Shown: one piece after another, positions 17,850 to 25,088 of the stretch
Layout: every line of letters begins with the position of its first letter
How positions within the stretch are numbered: the stretch's first letter is position 1
Origin: Paenibacillus paeoniae
Lineage (GTDB): Bacteria; Bacillota; Bacilli; Paenibacillales; Paenibacillaceae
Assembly: GCF_003388735.1 (NCBI RefSeq)
Contig: NZ_QUBQ01000001.1
Coordinates: 1 to 64,000, forward strand
Reading direction: 5' to 3'
DNA length: 64,000 nt
Notes under the pieces: generated by a model
Told to the model about the DNA's origin: nothing
Databases searched by the model: none
The model's input: only the letters and a program-made list of their open reading frames with translations
Position numbers and translations under genes: made by a program

Positions 17850-18608
17850 ATTAGTAAAAGGTATTATACCGTTGGTTCATTCGCTAAACTGACCTCCACA
17901 TCGAAACGTACGCTGCGCTTCTATGCCCAGAAGGGGTTGCTTAAGCCAAGCTACAATGAGCAGGGATACCGGATTTATACCGATGAGGATTTGTACCGAC
18001 TTCAACAAATATTGACCTTAAAATATTTAGATTACTCCTTAGAGGAAATTAGCAAGTACTTGGAGCCAGATAGTAACGATTTTAAAGCTTCACTGGATAT
18101 ACAGTATGATATGCTACTGCAGAAGCAGCAGCATATCCAGCGCGTGTTGGCTACGGTGGAACGGGTAAGGGCGATTGTTAAGGATAACGGTACGATTGAT
18201 TCCCAGCTCATTTTACTGATGATTCATTCCATTCAACACGAAGGAGAGTTGAAGCAGTTGCTCTCTGGTCGGCTGCCGGATGCATTTATACAATCTCTAT
18301 TTTTGAGTGAATTAAGCTCGGAAGAGCAGATTCAGGTAGAACATGAGACGACATTAGTAATGTATGATTTGTTTGCTATGTTTAAGCAAGGGTTGCCGCC
18401 AGAAGATCCGATAGTACAGGAACGTGCGCTTAGTCTGAAGCTGATATTTGATCAAAGGCTTGGACAACCGTTGGAGGAGCTCGGGATGAGCGAAACGGGA
18501 AGAACTTTTGCAGAATTGGATTTGGGGTTTCAGAACATCTTCGAGCCAAATTTTAAGAACTACTTGTTTGAAGTGTTGCGTCGTCTGATCCTTAGAGAGA
18601 ACGGATGA
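17850..18608 (+). CDS. MerR-family transcriptional regulator, paralogue 1
   Basis: About 252 residues. The N-terminal MerR helix-turn-helix reads GSFAKLTSTSKRTLRFYAQK and GLLKPSYNEQGYR, followed by the RLQQIL...LDYSLEEI helices, a coiled-coil region ~75-110 and a C-terminal ~130-residue domain with conserved blocks like GQPLEELGMSETGR, similar to TipAS-type effector domains. No ATG, GTG or TTG exists in frame upstream of the HTH; the next (TTG 17937) would delete the DNA-binding helix. The codon at the expected start is ATT (17850), 9 nt after GGG, the same geometry as in paralogues 2 and 3. The gene is followed at ~170 nt by a truncated CPBP gene. Confidence 0.8.
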   Translation: MSKRYYTVGSFAKLTSTSKRTLRFYAQKGLLKPSYNEQGYRIYTDEDLYRLQQILTLKYLDYSLEEISKYLEPDSNDFKASLDIQYDMLLQKQQHIQRVLATVERVRAIVKDNGTIDSQLILLMIHSIQHEGELKQLLSGRLPDAFIQSLFLSELSSEEQIQVEHETTLVMYDLFAMFKQGLPPEDPIVQERALSLKLIFDQRLGQPLEELGMSETGRTFAELDLGFQNIFEPNFKNYLFEVLRRLILRENG

Positions 18609-18776
18609 ACACAATAATCGTAACCGTTGGAGGTTGCCCAGTCAGGCAGTATATCGGCGTTGCAACTGTTATCATGACTACTAATCTAGGAGTTGATGGT
18701 TGCTGTCAAATGCTGAAATCTTATGAGAAGATAACAAACGAAAGAACAAAAATATTTTATAGTGGGAGTGTCTATA

Positions 18777-19121
18777 TTGGCAATCAATAGGGACATGCAG
18801 CAAGAATCTTTGAATCCTGCCCTTCGAGTTCGTCCCCGCGTACGATGGGCTGTTCTCACATATTTCCTCTACAGCGCAGTCTTCTACACGATCTTCGTGC
18901 TCAACGGCGTCGACTACACGCGAGTTGGCGAGAGTGGGCAGACCCTTCTTCTCTGGTACGTAGCACCGCTGTCAGGTGGTGCCTTGCTGACCATCACAAT
19001 GGTCACGATTTACGGTAATGACGGGGGAGAGAAGCACTACGTGCGCATGGTGTTCATCTGGCTGTTTGACCCCAAAGCACGTGGTCAGATTGCCACGAAT
19101 AAAACAATTAAGGTTCATTAG
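18777..19121 (+). pseudogene. Truncated CPBP-family membrane protease gene
   Basis: The first ~77 codons are nearly identical to the intact CPBP gene at 28915-29727 (RVRPRVRWAVLTYFLYSAVF, LLWYVAPLSGGALL). After TMVTIYG the sequence switches to an unrelated ~35-residue GC-rich tail (GGEKHYVRMVFIWLFDPKAR) and stops inside a terminator hairpin. All catalytic motifs of CPBP proteases (EE...R, FH, H) are missing. Start is TTG 18777, or the ATA just before it, where the intact copy has ATG ATG. With the preceding merR it forms a broken duplicate of the 28-29.7 kb cassette. Confidence 0.8.
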
Positions 19122-19148
19122 ATACTATATCTAATGAGCCTTTTATTT
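19112..19148 (+). terminator. Rho-independent terminator, second copy of the tRNA-operon hairpin
   Basis: A 13-bp stem GGTTCATTAGATA/TATCTAATGAGCC with a CTA loop and TTTTATTTAG. It is almost the same as the terminator at 1854-1893, including flanks, and the stop codon of the truncated CPBP gene lies inside it. Confidence 0.88.
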
Positions 19149-19160
19149 AGTTGCAAAACT

Positions 19161-19240
19161 CCATTCCTAGCATTAGCCAATGGTAACTTCGACCTGTACT
19201 CCAAATGAGCATAAATATTGACTTAGGTTTTACTTGCCTG
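19161..19240 (+). repeat. ~75-bp imperfect repeat, copy 1
   Basis: The segment containing AGCATTAGCC, ACTTCGACCTGTACTCCAAA and TGAGCATAAA recurs at 27848-27925 with roughly 75-80% identity by eye (AGCATTAGCT, CCTTCGAACTGTACTCCAAA). Copy 2 lies just upstream of merR copy 2; copy 1 lies downstream of the truncated CPBP gene. Confidence 0.7.
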
Positions 19241-19290
19241 CTCCCCAATGTCACTTAATGATGATATACTTACTTAATGTATTATGATAT

Positions 19291-19310
19291 TGATAATCAA
19301 AATCATTACA
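19291..19310 (+). promoter_or_regulatory. Probable Fur box upstream of the AraC-siderophore gene
   Basis: TGATAATCAAAATCATTA matches the Fur 7-1-7 consensus TGATAAT-N-ATTATCA with a perfect left arm and two mismatches in the right arm. It lies ~50 nt upstream of the start codon, as expected for iron repression. Confidence 0.7.
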
Positions 19311-19358
19311 TGGGTGATATATAGATTAGGGAAAAGTGAGATAAGGGAGCGCGGATAG

Positions 19359-21332
19359 ATGCAAGAAGAAGCAGATGCAGGAGCTAGCCAAGTATTTACA
19401 CCGGAGATGATCGATACGATGGCCCGCATTTGGACACGTTCGATCATTACGTTAATAGATGTACGTTTTCAGAATGTAACGTCCCAATACCCGTTAGAGC
19501 AGTATAAAATGCCTAGCAGCATGCTTATCTATGTATGTGGCGGAGAAGCGCAAATACAACTGAATGAAACGATATTTGTAATGGAACGCTTCGGTTTAGT
19601 TCACGGCGGGAAAGGGAACCTGCTCAGTATTTCGCCTAAAGGGGAGTCTGTGAAGACCTTTATGGTGTTTTATAAAGCAGAGTCACCTCTTTTTTTCAAT
19701 AAGCACCTGCAGCAGTTATTGGAGGAAGTGAATCCATTTGTTCAACAGTTTGGTTATACGCCAAGTAATCCCATCTTGTTGCTCGATTGGTTTCAACAGA
19801 TGATGAATGGCTGGAGCCGCGGTAAGGCGATGGATCAGCTGCAGGCCAAAAATTTTCTATATCAACTGATTCATGGGGTATATAGAGATTTTGAGGGTGG
19901 TGAGATTCGGTATCTTCAGCCAGATCCAGCTTGTTCTGCCAAGTTATATCTCGATAAACATTATAGGGAGCCAATTATGTTTCAAGAAATTGCCGATATG
20001 TTTGGGATCAGTGGAGGGCAATTGACGCGGCTGTTCAAAAAGAAGGAAGGGATGAGCTTACAGGAGTACCTTATCCAGAGAAGGATTGAAGCTGCCCGTC
20101 ATGACTTGAAGCATACAGAAGCAACTATTAAAGAGATTGCAACAGGATCTGGTTTTGCCGATGAGAAAAACCTGTTTCGGATGTTTAAGAAGTATTACAA
20201 GATGACGCCGAGTGATTATCGGAAAATAAACGCACTATCCATGCAGGTTGATGGTATTGATAATGATTATCATTTTCTTTACAATGAGAGGGAACTAGCG
20301 AACCTAGTCAAGTCTTATAGAGATGGGGAATCAACCATGTTTGGAAAAGTAAGAAGTAAAGAAATGATTTTGGCGGCGGCGATGAGCATGATGCTGTTGT
20401 TGTCGGCATGTACATCGGGGACGCCAGCGAATAATGGAGGAACGGTGAATCCTGTGCCTACGCAGACACAAGTGACGACACAACCGGAAGGATCGGAGAC
20501 GAAAGCTTCAGAAGTCTCAGAGACCAGAACGATATCCACAGTAAAGGGTGATGTTGAGGTGCCTAACAAACCTCAGCGTGTTATAGTTGATTATTTGATT
20601 GGTGATGTGGTGGCTCTAGGTGTAAATCCTCTAGGTGTTGCTAGAGTGGCAAGGGGCGATAAAGAGGCTGTTTTTGCTAACCAAATTACTAACTCCACTA
20701 AAATAGTTATGGAGCCGGAAGATGTCATGACTCTTGAGCCTGACCTGATCATATTAGCCTGGGGCGATGAGAATTATGAAGATTTATCCAAAATTGCTCC
20801 TACTATTTATGTCCCTTATGGTGATATGACTACAGTAGAGCGGATACAGTTTATTGGCAATGTTTTGAACAAGCAAGAAGAGGCTACGGCAGTTTTGAAG
20901 ACGTATTCCGAAAAAATCGAAGAGGCGAAGCAAGCCTTGCAGAATGCAGGTCTTTCAGACGCGACGGTTACTATGGGAGAATACAGTGATAAAAATAACT
21001 ACATCGCTGGAGCCAAGCATGCGGTTGGCGAACTCGTTTATAATCAACTTCAAATGAAGGCACCATCAAAAGTTCAAACTGATATTATTGACGCAGACAA
21101 ATATTGGGGAGAAATCTCTATGGAAGTTTTGGCCGCTTACGTGGGAGATTATGTGCTCTCCATAGGGGATACGGAAGTTCCTGTTGATAATCCGATTTGG
21201 AAATCGGTGCCTGCTGTGCAGCAAAATCGGATCATAACGGTCGATAACTCGTTATCTTGGTCCACGGATATTATTACTTCCAGCGCATTGATTGATCATA
21301 TTGTCAGTCACTTGCTGGCATTAGCTAAATAA
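19359..21332 (+). CDS. AraC-type regulator fused in frame to an iron-siderophore-binding lipoprotein
   Basis: 657 residues. Residues ~1-190 are an AraC sensor region, ~193-295 the double AraC helix-turn-helix (FQEIADMFGISGGQLTRLFK, IKEIATGSGFADEKNLFRMF). From Met327 a second protein begins: basic residues, a hydrophobic stretch, lipobox LLLSAC (Cys351), a Thr/Ser linker and a FecB/FeuA-type fold (PQRVIVDYLIGDVVALG, LEPDLIIL). There is no stop between the parts. A perfect Fur palindrome lies in the linker (20258-20272) and GGGGA precedes ATG 20337, so the binding protein may also be made from an internal promoter and start. A one-piece product would have a cytoplasmic DNA-binding domain and an outer ligand domain. 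It leads the operon with two permeases and an ATPase. Confidence 0.85.
   Translation: MQEEADAGASQVFTPEMIDTMARIWTRSIITLIDVRFQNVTSQYPLEQYKMPSSMLIYVCGGEAQIQLNETIFVMERFGLVHGGKGNLLSISPKGESVKTFMVFYKAESPLFFNKHLQQLLEEVNPFVQQFGYTPSNPILLLDWFQQMMNGWSRGKAMDQLQAKNFLYQLIHGVYRDFEGGEIRYLQPDPACSAKLYLDKHYREPIMFQEIADMFGISGGQLTRLFKKKEGMSLQEYLIQRRIEAARHDLKHTEATIKEIATGSGFADEKNLFRMFKKYYKMTPSDYRKINALSMQVDGIDNDYHFLYNERELANLVKSYRDGESTMFGKVRSKEMILAAAMSMMLLLSACTSGTPANNGGTVNPVPTQTQVTTQPEGSETKASEVSETRTISTVKGDVEVPNKPQRVIVDYLIGDVVALGVNPLGVARVARGDKEAVFANQITNSTKIVMEPEDVMTLEPDLIILAWGDENYEDLSKIAPTIYVPYGDMTTVERIQFIGNVLNKQEEATAVLKTYSEKIEEAKQALQNAGLSDATVTMGEYSDKNNYIAGAKHAVGELVYNQLQMKAPSKVQTDIIDADKYWGEISMEVLAAYVGDYVLSIGDTEVPVDNPIWKSVPAVQQNRIITVDNSLSWSTDIITSSALIDHIVSHLLALAK
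20258..20272 (+). promoter_or_regulatory. Perfect Fur palindrome inside the coding linker
   Basis: TGATAAT-G-ATTATCA is a perfect 7-1-7 Fur dyad. It encodes Asp-Asn-Asp-Tyr-His in the linker between the AraC and binding-protein halves and lies 65 nt upstream of the internal ATG 20337, the position expected for an iron-regulated promoter of the uptake genes. Confidence 0.8.
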
Positions 21333-21357
21333 GTGTTTCAACGGAAAGGAAAAGGCG

Positions 21358-22383
21358 ATGAAAAACAAGCCTGAACAAAAACGCCGCGGGGCGATAAACT
21401 TCACCATGTACATGGTGGTAGGGCTTGGATTAACGGTTCTCATGTCGGCGGCGTCGATTATATTCGGCGCCGCCGACATGAGGTTAGCGACGGTATGGGA
21501 GGCTATTTTCCGATTTGATCCAACGCTCACTGATCATCAAGTTATTCAAACCCTACGTCTTCCGCGTACTGTAGCCGATCTGATCGTCGGGTGCAGTCTT
21601 GCGGTATGCGGTGCTATTATGCAGGGGACGACGCGCAATCCGCTGGCCGACTCCGGGCTGATGGGCATCAGCTCCGGGGCAGCATTCGCGATTGCGCTTT
21701 GCCTGGCTTTTCTTCCAGGTTATTCGTATGGGGGGATGATGTTGTTTGCTTGTCTGGGAGCAGCGCTCGCGACCGGGATGACCTACTTCATCGCGTCACT
21801 GGGCAAGCGCGGGATGACGCCTCAGCGGCTGGTACTGGCAGGACTGTCCATCTCCATGCTGTTTGGCGCACTCAGTCAGTATTTGGCGATTAATTTCAAC
21901 CTGGGTCGGGCATTGGCATTCTGGACAGCAGGAAGTACAGCGGGGGCCAAGTGGGGGGAATTGCTGATTGTCTCACCGCTATTTGTTGGCGGTGTATTGC
22001 TGGCGTTGGCGCTGTCTCCTTCCGTTACACTGCTCAGCTTGGGGGATGATGTGGCAAGCGGACTCGGTATTCGCAGCGGATTGATCAAAGGTTTATCGAC
22101 AATTATCGTACTCGTGCTGACTGGAATTTCTGTAGTCCTGGTTGGCCCGATCGGTTTTATTGGTCTGATTACCCCGCATATTGTGCGATACATGGTCGGT
22201 GTCGACTATCGGTACATTATTCCGGCGTCTGCGCTCTATGGTGCGTTGCTGACCGTATCGGCCGATCTGGCTGGCCGCTTAATCAATAAGCCGTTTGAAA
22301 CGCCGATTGGCATTATATTTTCGATCATTGGTGTGCCCTACTTTCTCTTCCTGGCTCGCAGGCAAAGGAGGGAATTTGAATGA
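21358..22383 (+). CDS. FecCD-type iron-siderophore ABC permease, subunit 1
   Basis: A 341-residue BtuC/FecCD permease with about ten membrane helices that forms half of the channel for ferric-siderophore import. Family blocks are visible: LRLPRTVADLIVGCSLAVCG, MQGTTRNPLADSGLMGISSG, GLITPHIVRYMVG. It starts at ATG 21358 with GGAAAGG upstream, 25 nt after the binding-protein gene, and overlaps the next permease by ATGA. A perfect 15-bp inverted repeat lies in codons ~28-42. Confidence 0.93.
   Translation: MKNKPEQKRRGAINFTMYMVVGLGLTVLMSAASIIFGAADMRLATVWEAIFRFDPTLTDHQVIQTLRLPRTVADLIVGCSLAVCGAIMQGTTRNPLADSGLMGISSGAAFAIALCLAFLPGYSYGGMMLFACLGAALATGMTYFIASLGKRGMTPQRLVLAGLSISMLFGALSQYLAINFNLGRALAFWTAGSTAGAKWGELLIVSPLFVGGVLLALALSPSVTLLSLGDDVASGLGIRSGLIKGLSTIIVLVLTGISVVLVGPIGFIGLITPHIVRYMVGVDYRYIIPASALYGALLTVSADLAGRLINKPFETPIGIIFSIIGVPYFLFLARRQRREFE
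21439..21482 (+). repeat. Perfect 15-bp inverted repeat inside the permease gene
   Basis: CTCATGTCGGCGGCG (21439-21453) and CGCCGCCGACATGAG (21468-21482) are exact reverse complements with a 14-nt loop. It would form a very stable GC-rich hairpin in the mRNA about 80 nt after the start codon. Confidence 0.85.
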
Positions 22384-23393
22384 TCAAGCAGCGTTATACG
22401 ATGCAACGGGGCATTATCGTCAATGTTGTGCTTATGGTCCTCATTCTCATGTTTGCTGTTATTAGCATGAATGCTGGCAAGATGAATCTTTCTCCGCTAG
22501 AAGTGCTGAACGTTCTCCTGGGAAACGGTACCGATAAGCAAAATCTGATTGTGTTCGATTTCCGCCTGCCTCGAATCGTACTGTCGATCTTGGTAGGTCT
22601 GGGAATGGGAGCGGCTGGGGTCGTGATGCAGAGTTTGCTGCGCAATGATATGGCTAGTCCGGGGACACTGGGGATTAGCTCGGGATCGGGTTTGTTTGTT
22701 CTGTTCTTCGTCGTATTCATCGCATCGACAGGAAAGAGCTCCTTTATTGCCCTGCCGCTGCTGGCCTTTGTGGGCGGATTGTTGGCCGCGGGATTGATCT
22801 TCTTATTATCGTATCGCCGTGGGCGAGACATCTCGCCAATCGGGTTGATCTTAACCGGGGTTGCGCTCGGAAGCGGGTATGGGGCGCTGACCACCTTCCT
22901 GACACTTAAGCTGGATGATTCGCAGATGAACTTCATGCTGCACTGGCTGGCGGGGAGCTTATGGGGCGATAATTGGAGCTATATTTCCGTACTGGCACCA
23001 TGGGTCTTGATTTTAATCGGTTATATTTTCTATAAATCTCGCATGCTGAATACCCTTCATCTAGGCAATCAGCTGGCAGAAGGGCTGGGTCTTTCTGTGA
23101 AGCGGCAGTTTTTGGGGTTGTCGATCGCTGCTGTTGCGTTATCCTCTGGCAGTGTGGCTGGGGGCGGAAGCTTCTTCTTCGTAGGCTTGATTGCTCCGCA
23201 TATGGCAAGAAAACTGGTTGGGCCCGATCACAAATTGCTCGTTCCGGCTGCCAGCTTAGCCGGGGGATTAGTTGTGGTGCTGGCTGACACGATTACGCGC
23301 ACGGTTAGTCTGGTGGGAGATGTGCCGACGGGAATCGTCATTACGGTCATCAGTGTTCCATACTTTCTTTATTTACTCGCGAAGGCCAAATAG
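22380..23393 (+). CDS. FecCD-type iron-siderophore ABC permease, subunit 2
   Basis: A 337-residue partner permease of the same family (FRLPRIVLSILVGLGMGAAG, MQSLLRNDMASPGTLGISSG, FFFVGLIAPHMARKLVGPDH). The start codon overlaps the stop of subunit 1 (ATGA), which indicates translational coupling. The two would form a heterodimeric channel served by the downstream ATPase. Confidence 0.93.
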   Translation: MIKQRYTMQRGIIVNVVLMVLILMFAVISMNAGKMNLSPLEVLNVLLGNGTDKQNLIVFDFRLPRIVLSILVGLGMGAAGVVMQSLLRNDMASPGTLGISSGSGLFVLFFVVFIASTGKSSFIALPLLAFVGGLLAAGLIFLLSYRRGRDISPIGLILTGVALGSGYGALTTFLTLKLDDSQMNFMLHWLAGSLWGDNWSYISVLAPWVLILIGYIFYKSRMLNTLHLGNQLAEGLGLSVKRQFLGLSIAAVALSSGSVAGGGSFFFVGLIAPHMARKLVGPDHKLLVPAASLAGGLVVVLADTITRTVSLVGDVPTGIVITVISVPYFLYLLAKAK

Positions 23394-23402
23394 GAGGACA
23401 CA

Positions 23403-24260
23403 ATGGAAAGTATTACAGCGCAACAAATCGATATTGCCTATAATGACACGCTTATCGTAAAAGAACTGAATTTGCAGATTCCGCGTGGACAGATTACCTC
23501 GATTATTGGTCCCAATGGATGCGGCAAATCAACCGTACTAAAGGCAATCGGTCGGCTGCTCAAGACGAAGCATGGCACGGTTTTTCTAAATGGTGCCGAT
23601 ATCCGCACACTGCCCACCAAGGAAGTGGCCAAACAGATGGCGATTCTGCCGCAGACGCCGACCGCACCGAGCGGTTTGACGGTCAGTCAATTAGTCGCCT
23701 ATGGGCGGTTTCCCCATCAAGGGGGCTTCGGCAAGCTCTCCAAAGAGGATAAGCAAGTAGTCGCTTGGGCCCTATCGGTTACACAGCTTACAGCGTTCGA
23801 GCATCGTGAGGTCGATACGCTCTCTGGCGGTCAACGTCAGCGCGTATGGATTGCGATGGCGCTCGCCCAGCAGACGGATCTGATCCTGCTGGATGAACCC
23901 ACCACCTACCTGGACCTGGCGCATCAGTTGGAAGTGCTAGAGCTGCTCTATGAACTGAATCGCAGTCAGCAGGTGACGATTGTGATGGTGCTGCATGACC
24001 TGAATCTGGCAGCACGCTTCTCCGACTACATGGTAGCCATTCGTGAAGGCCAGGTGGTGGAGCATGGCTCGCCAGAGCGCGTAATGACGGTACGGACGCT
24101 ACGTGAGGTGTTTGCCATTGATGCCGATATTATGCTGGAACCACGAACGGGGCGACCGGTGTATGTGACGTACGAGATATTGCGTGATAGGCGTAGTGAA
24201 CAAGGAGCAGGTCAAGGATTCCTAAAAGCTAAGGAACAGAAGGAGGCGGTTGCCACATGA
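23403..24260 (+). CDS. FecE-type iron-siderophore ABC ATPase
   Basis: A 285-residue ATP-binding subunit that drives ferric-siderophore import. Walker A GPNGCGKST, Q-loop ILPQTP, signature LSGGQRQRV, Walker B LILLDEPTT and switch histidine in VLHDLN are present. AGGAGG precedes ATG 23403, 10 nt after the second permease. The 3' end overlaps the truncated exporter gene by 4 nt. Confidence 0.94.
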   Translation: MESITAQQIDIAYNDTLIVKELNLQIPRGQITSIIGPNGCGKSTVLKAIGRLLKTKHGTVFLNGADIRTLPTKEVAKQMAILPQTPTAPSGLTVSQLVAYGRFPHQGGFGKLSKEDKQVVAWALSVTQLTAFEHREVDTLSGGQRQRVWIAMALAQQTDLILLDEPTTYLDLAHQLEVLELLYELNRSQQVTIVMVLHDLNLAARFSDYMVAIREGQVVEHGSPERVMTVRTLREVFAIDADIMLEPRTGRPVYVTYEILRDRRSEQGAGQGFLKAKEQKEAVAT

Positions 24261-24385
24261 AAACCGCATGGCGTGTCCTGCTGGGCGCACGGAAATATTG
24301 GCTGCAGTTAGGCATTGGATTTGCCGGTGTCTTGATGGCCACGATTGCCGGGTTTTATTTGCCCTGGGCGCTCCGTTCGTTGTAA
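24257..24385 (+). pseudogene. Truncated ABC exporter gene (N-terminus only)
   Basis: 42 codons starting at ATG 24257 (AGGAGG upstream, overlapping the fecE stop): MKTAWRVLLGARKYWLQLGI then GFAGVLMATIAGFYLP, which looks like the first membrane helix of an ABC-type exporter. A stop follows where an IS1182-family transposase tail begins. Such exporters have ~580 residues. Its coupling to the siderophore operon suggests an original role in siderophore or heme processing, now lost. Confidence 0.65.
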
Positions 24386-24387
24386 CA

Positions 24388-24588
24388 ATGAAGTCGGACG
24401 AACACTCTGAACAAGCAGCATTTCAGGAAAGCGAGTACTTTAAAGCCAAGTTGAAGCAAAGAACAGTGAACTAAAACACCGACACGGGTACGACGTAGCG
24501 TCGTCCTCGGGTCTGTTTGAGATGCAAATGCAAGGTGCTATGGTGATATTCGCCGTTAATCTGAAGCGAATATTGAAGCTGACAGAGT
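24388..24588 (+). pseudogene. IS1182-family transposase C-terminal remnant
   Basis: HSEQAAFQESEYFKAKLKQR reads in one frame and, after a frameshift, EAKNSELKHRHGYDVASSSG, GLFEMQMQGAMVIFAVNLKR and ILKLTE continue to a stop. These are the characteristic C-terminal blocks of IS1182-family transposases. The rest of the element is gone. It abuts the truncated ABC exporter and probably caused the truncation. Confidence 0.8.
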
Positions 24589-24621
24589 AAATTACGAGGT
24601 TAAAGCAAGATGAAACAAACA

Positions 24622-24668
24622 AAAAAACGACTATCCATCCAATGAATGGGGGATAGTCGTCTTTTTGT
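24622..24668 (+). terminator. Rho-independent terminator
   Basis: ACGACTATCC pairs with GGATAGTCGT, followed by CTTTTTG. The A-run on the other side lets it act on both strands. Confidence 0.8.
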
Positions 24669-24730
24669 TCAATCGCTTTTTCGTACTTCGAAAATCGTAA
24701 GTTATTCAGTGGCCTCTGGTATCAAGATGC

Positions 24731-24919
24731 TTACAATTGGCGCAAAGCTGCTCGAATATTCCGTCTTGCATCCCCGATACTACCCTGCGCATCTCTTAAG
24801 TCATCAAGCGCATTTTCAAGTTCTTCTTTTTGTCTGATTCTGTACGTTCTACTTCTTGCTAGTGCTGCTTTCGTTTTCTTTACTGGTGCTACTCTCTGTT
24901 TCACTCTTTTAATCGCCAT
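24731..24919 (-). CDS. Small basic coiled-coil protein of unknown function
   Basis: 62 residues, Lys/Arg-rich N-terminal half (AIKRVKQRVAPVKKTKAALA) and a charged helical C-terminal half (QKEELENALDDLRDAQGSIG) that could form a coiled coil. GGAGGTG lies 8 nt upstream of ATG, which supports a real gene. No family is recognised. It is divergent from the subtilase gene, which may share the ~170-nt promoter region. Confidence 0.6.
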   Translation of the reverse strand: MAIKRVKQRVAPVKKTKAALARSRTYRIRQKEELENALDDLRDAQGSIGDARRNIRAALRQL

Positions 24920-25088
24920 CTCTCTTCACCTCCATCTCCGAAGATAGTAAATTATATGCAGTGAGTGAAAGCTTGTTTCTTGCAAATGACTATCGTGATA
25001 GAATCCCCCAAATGAGAGAATTCCACGAGATTTGAACGTTTACTTCCGAAACGCATACAATGGCCGAAAGGAGTGAACAAATGAAGAG

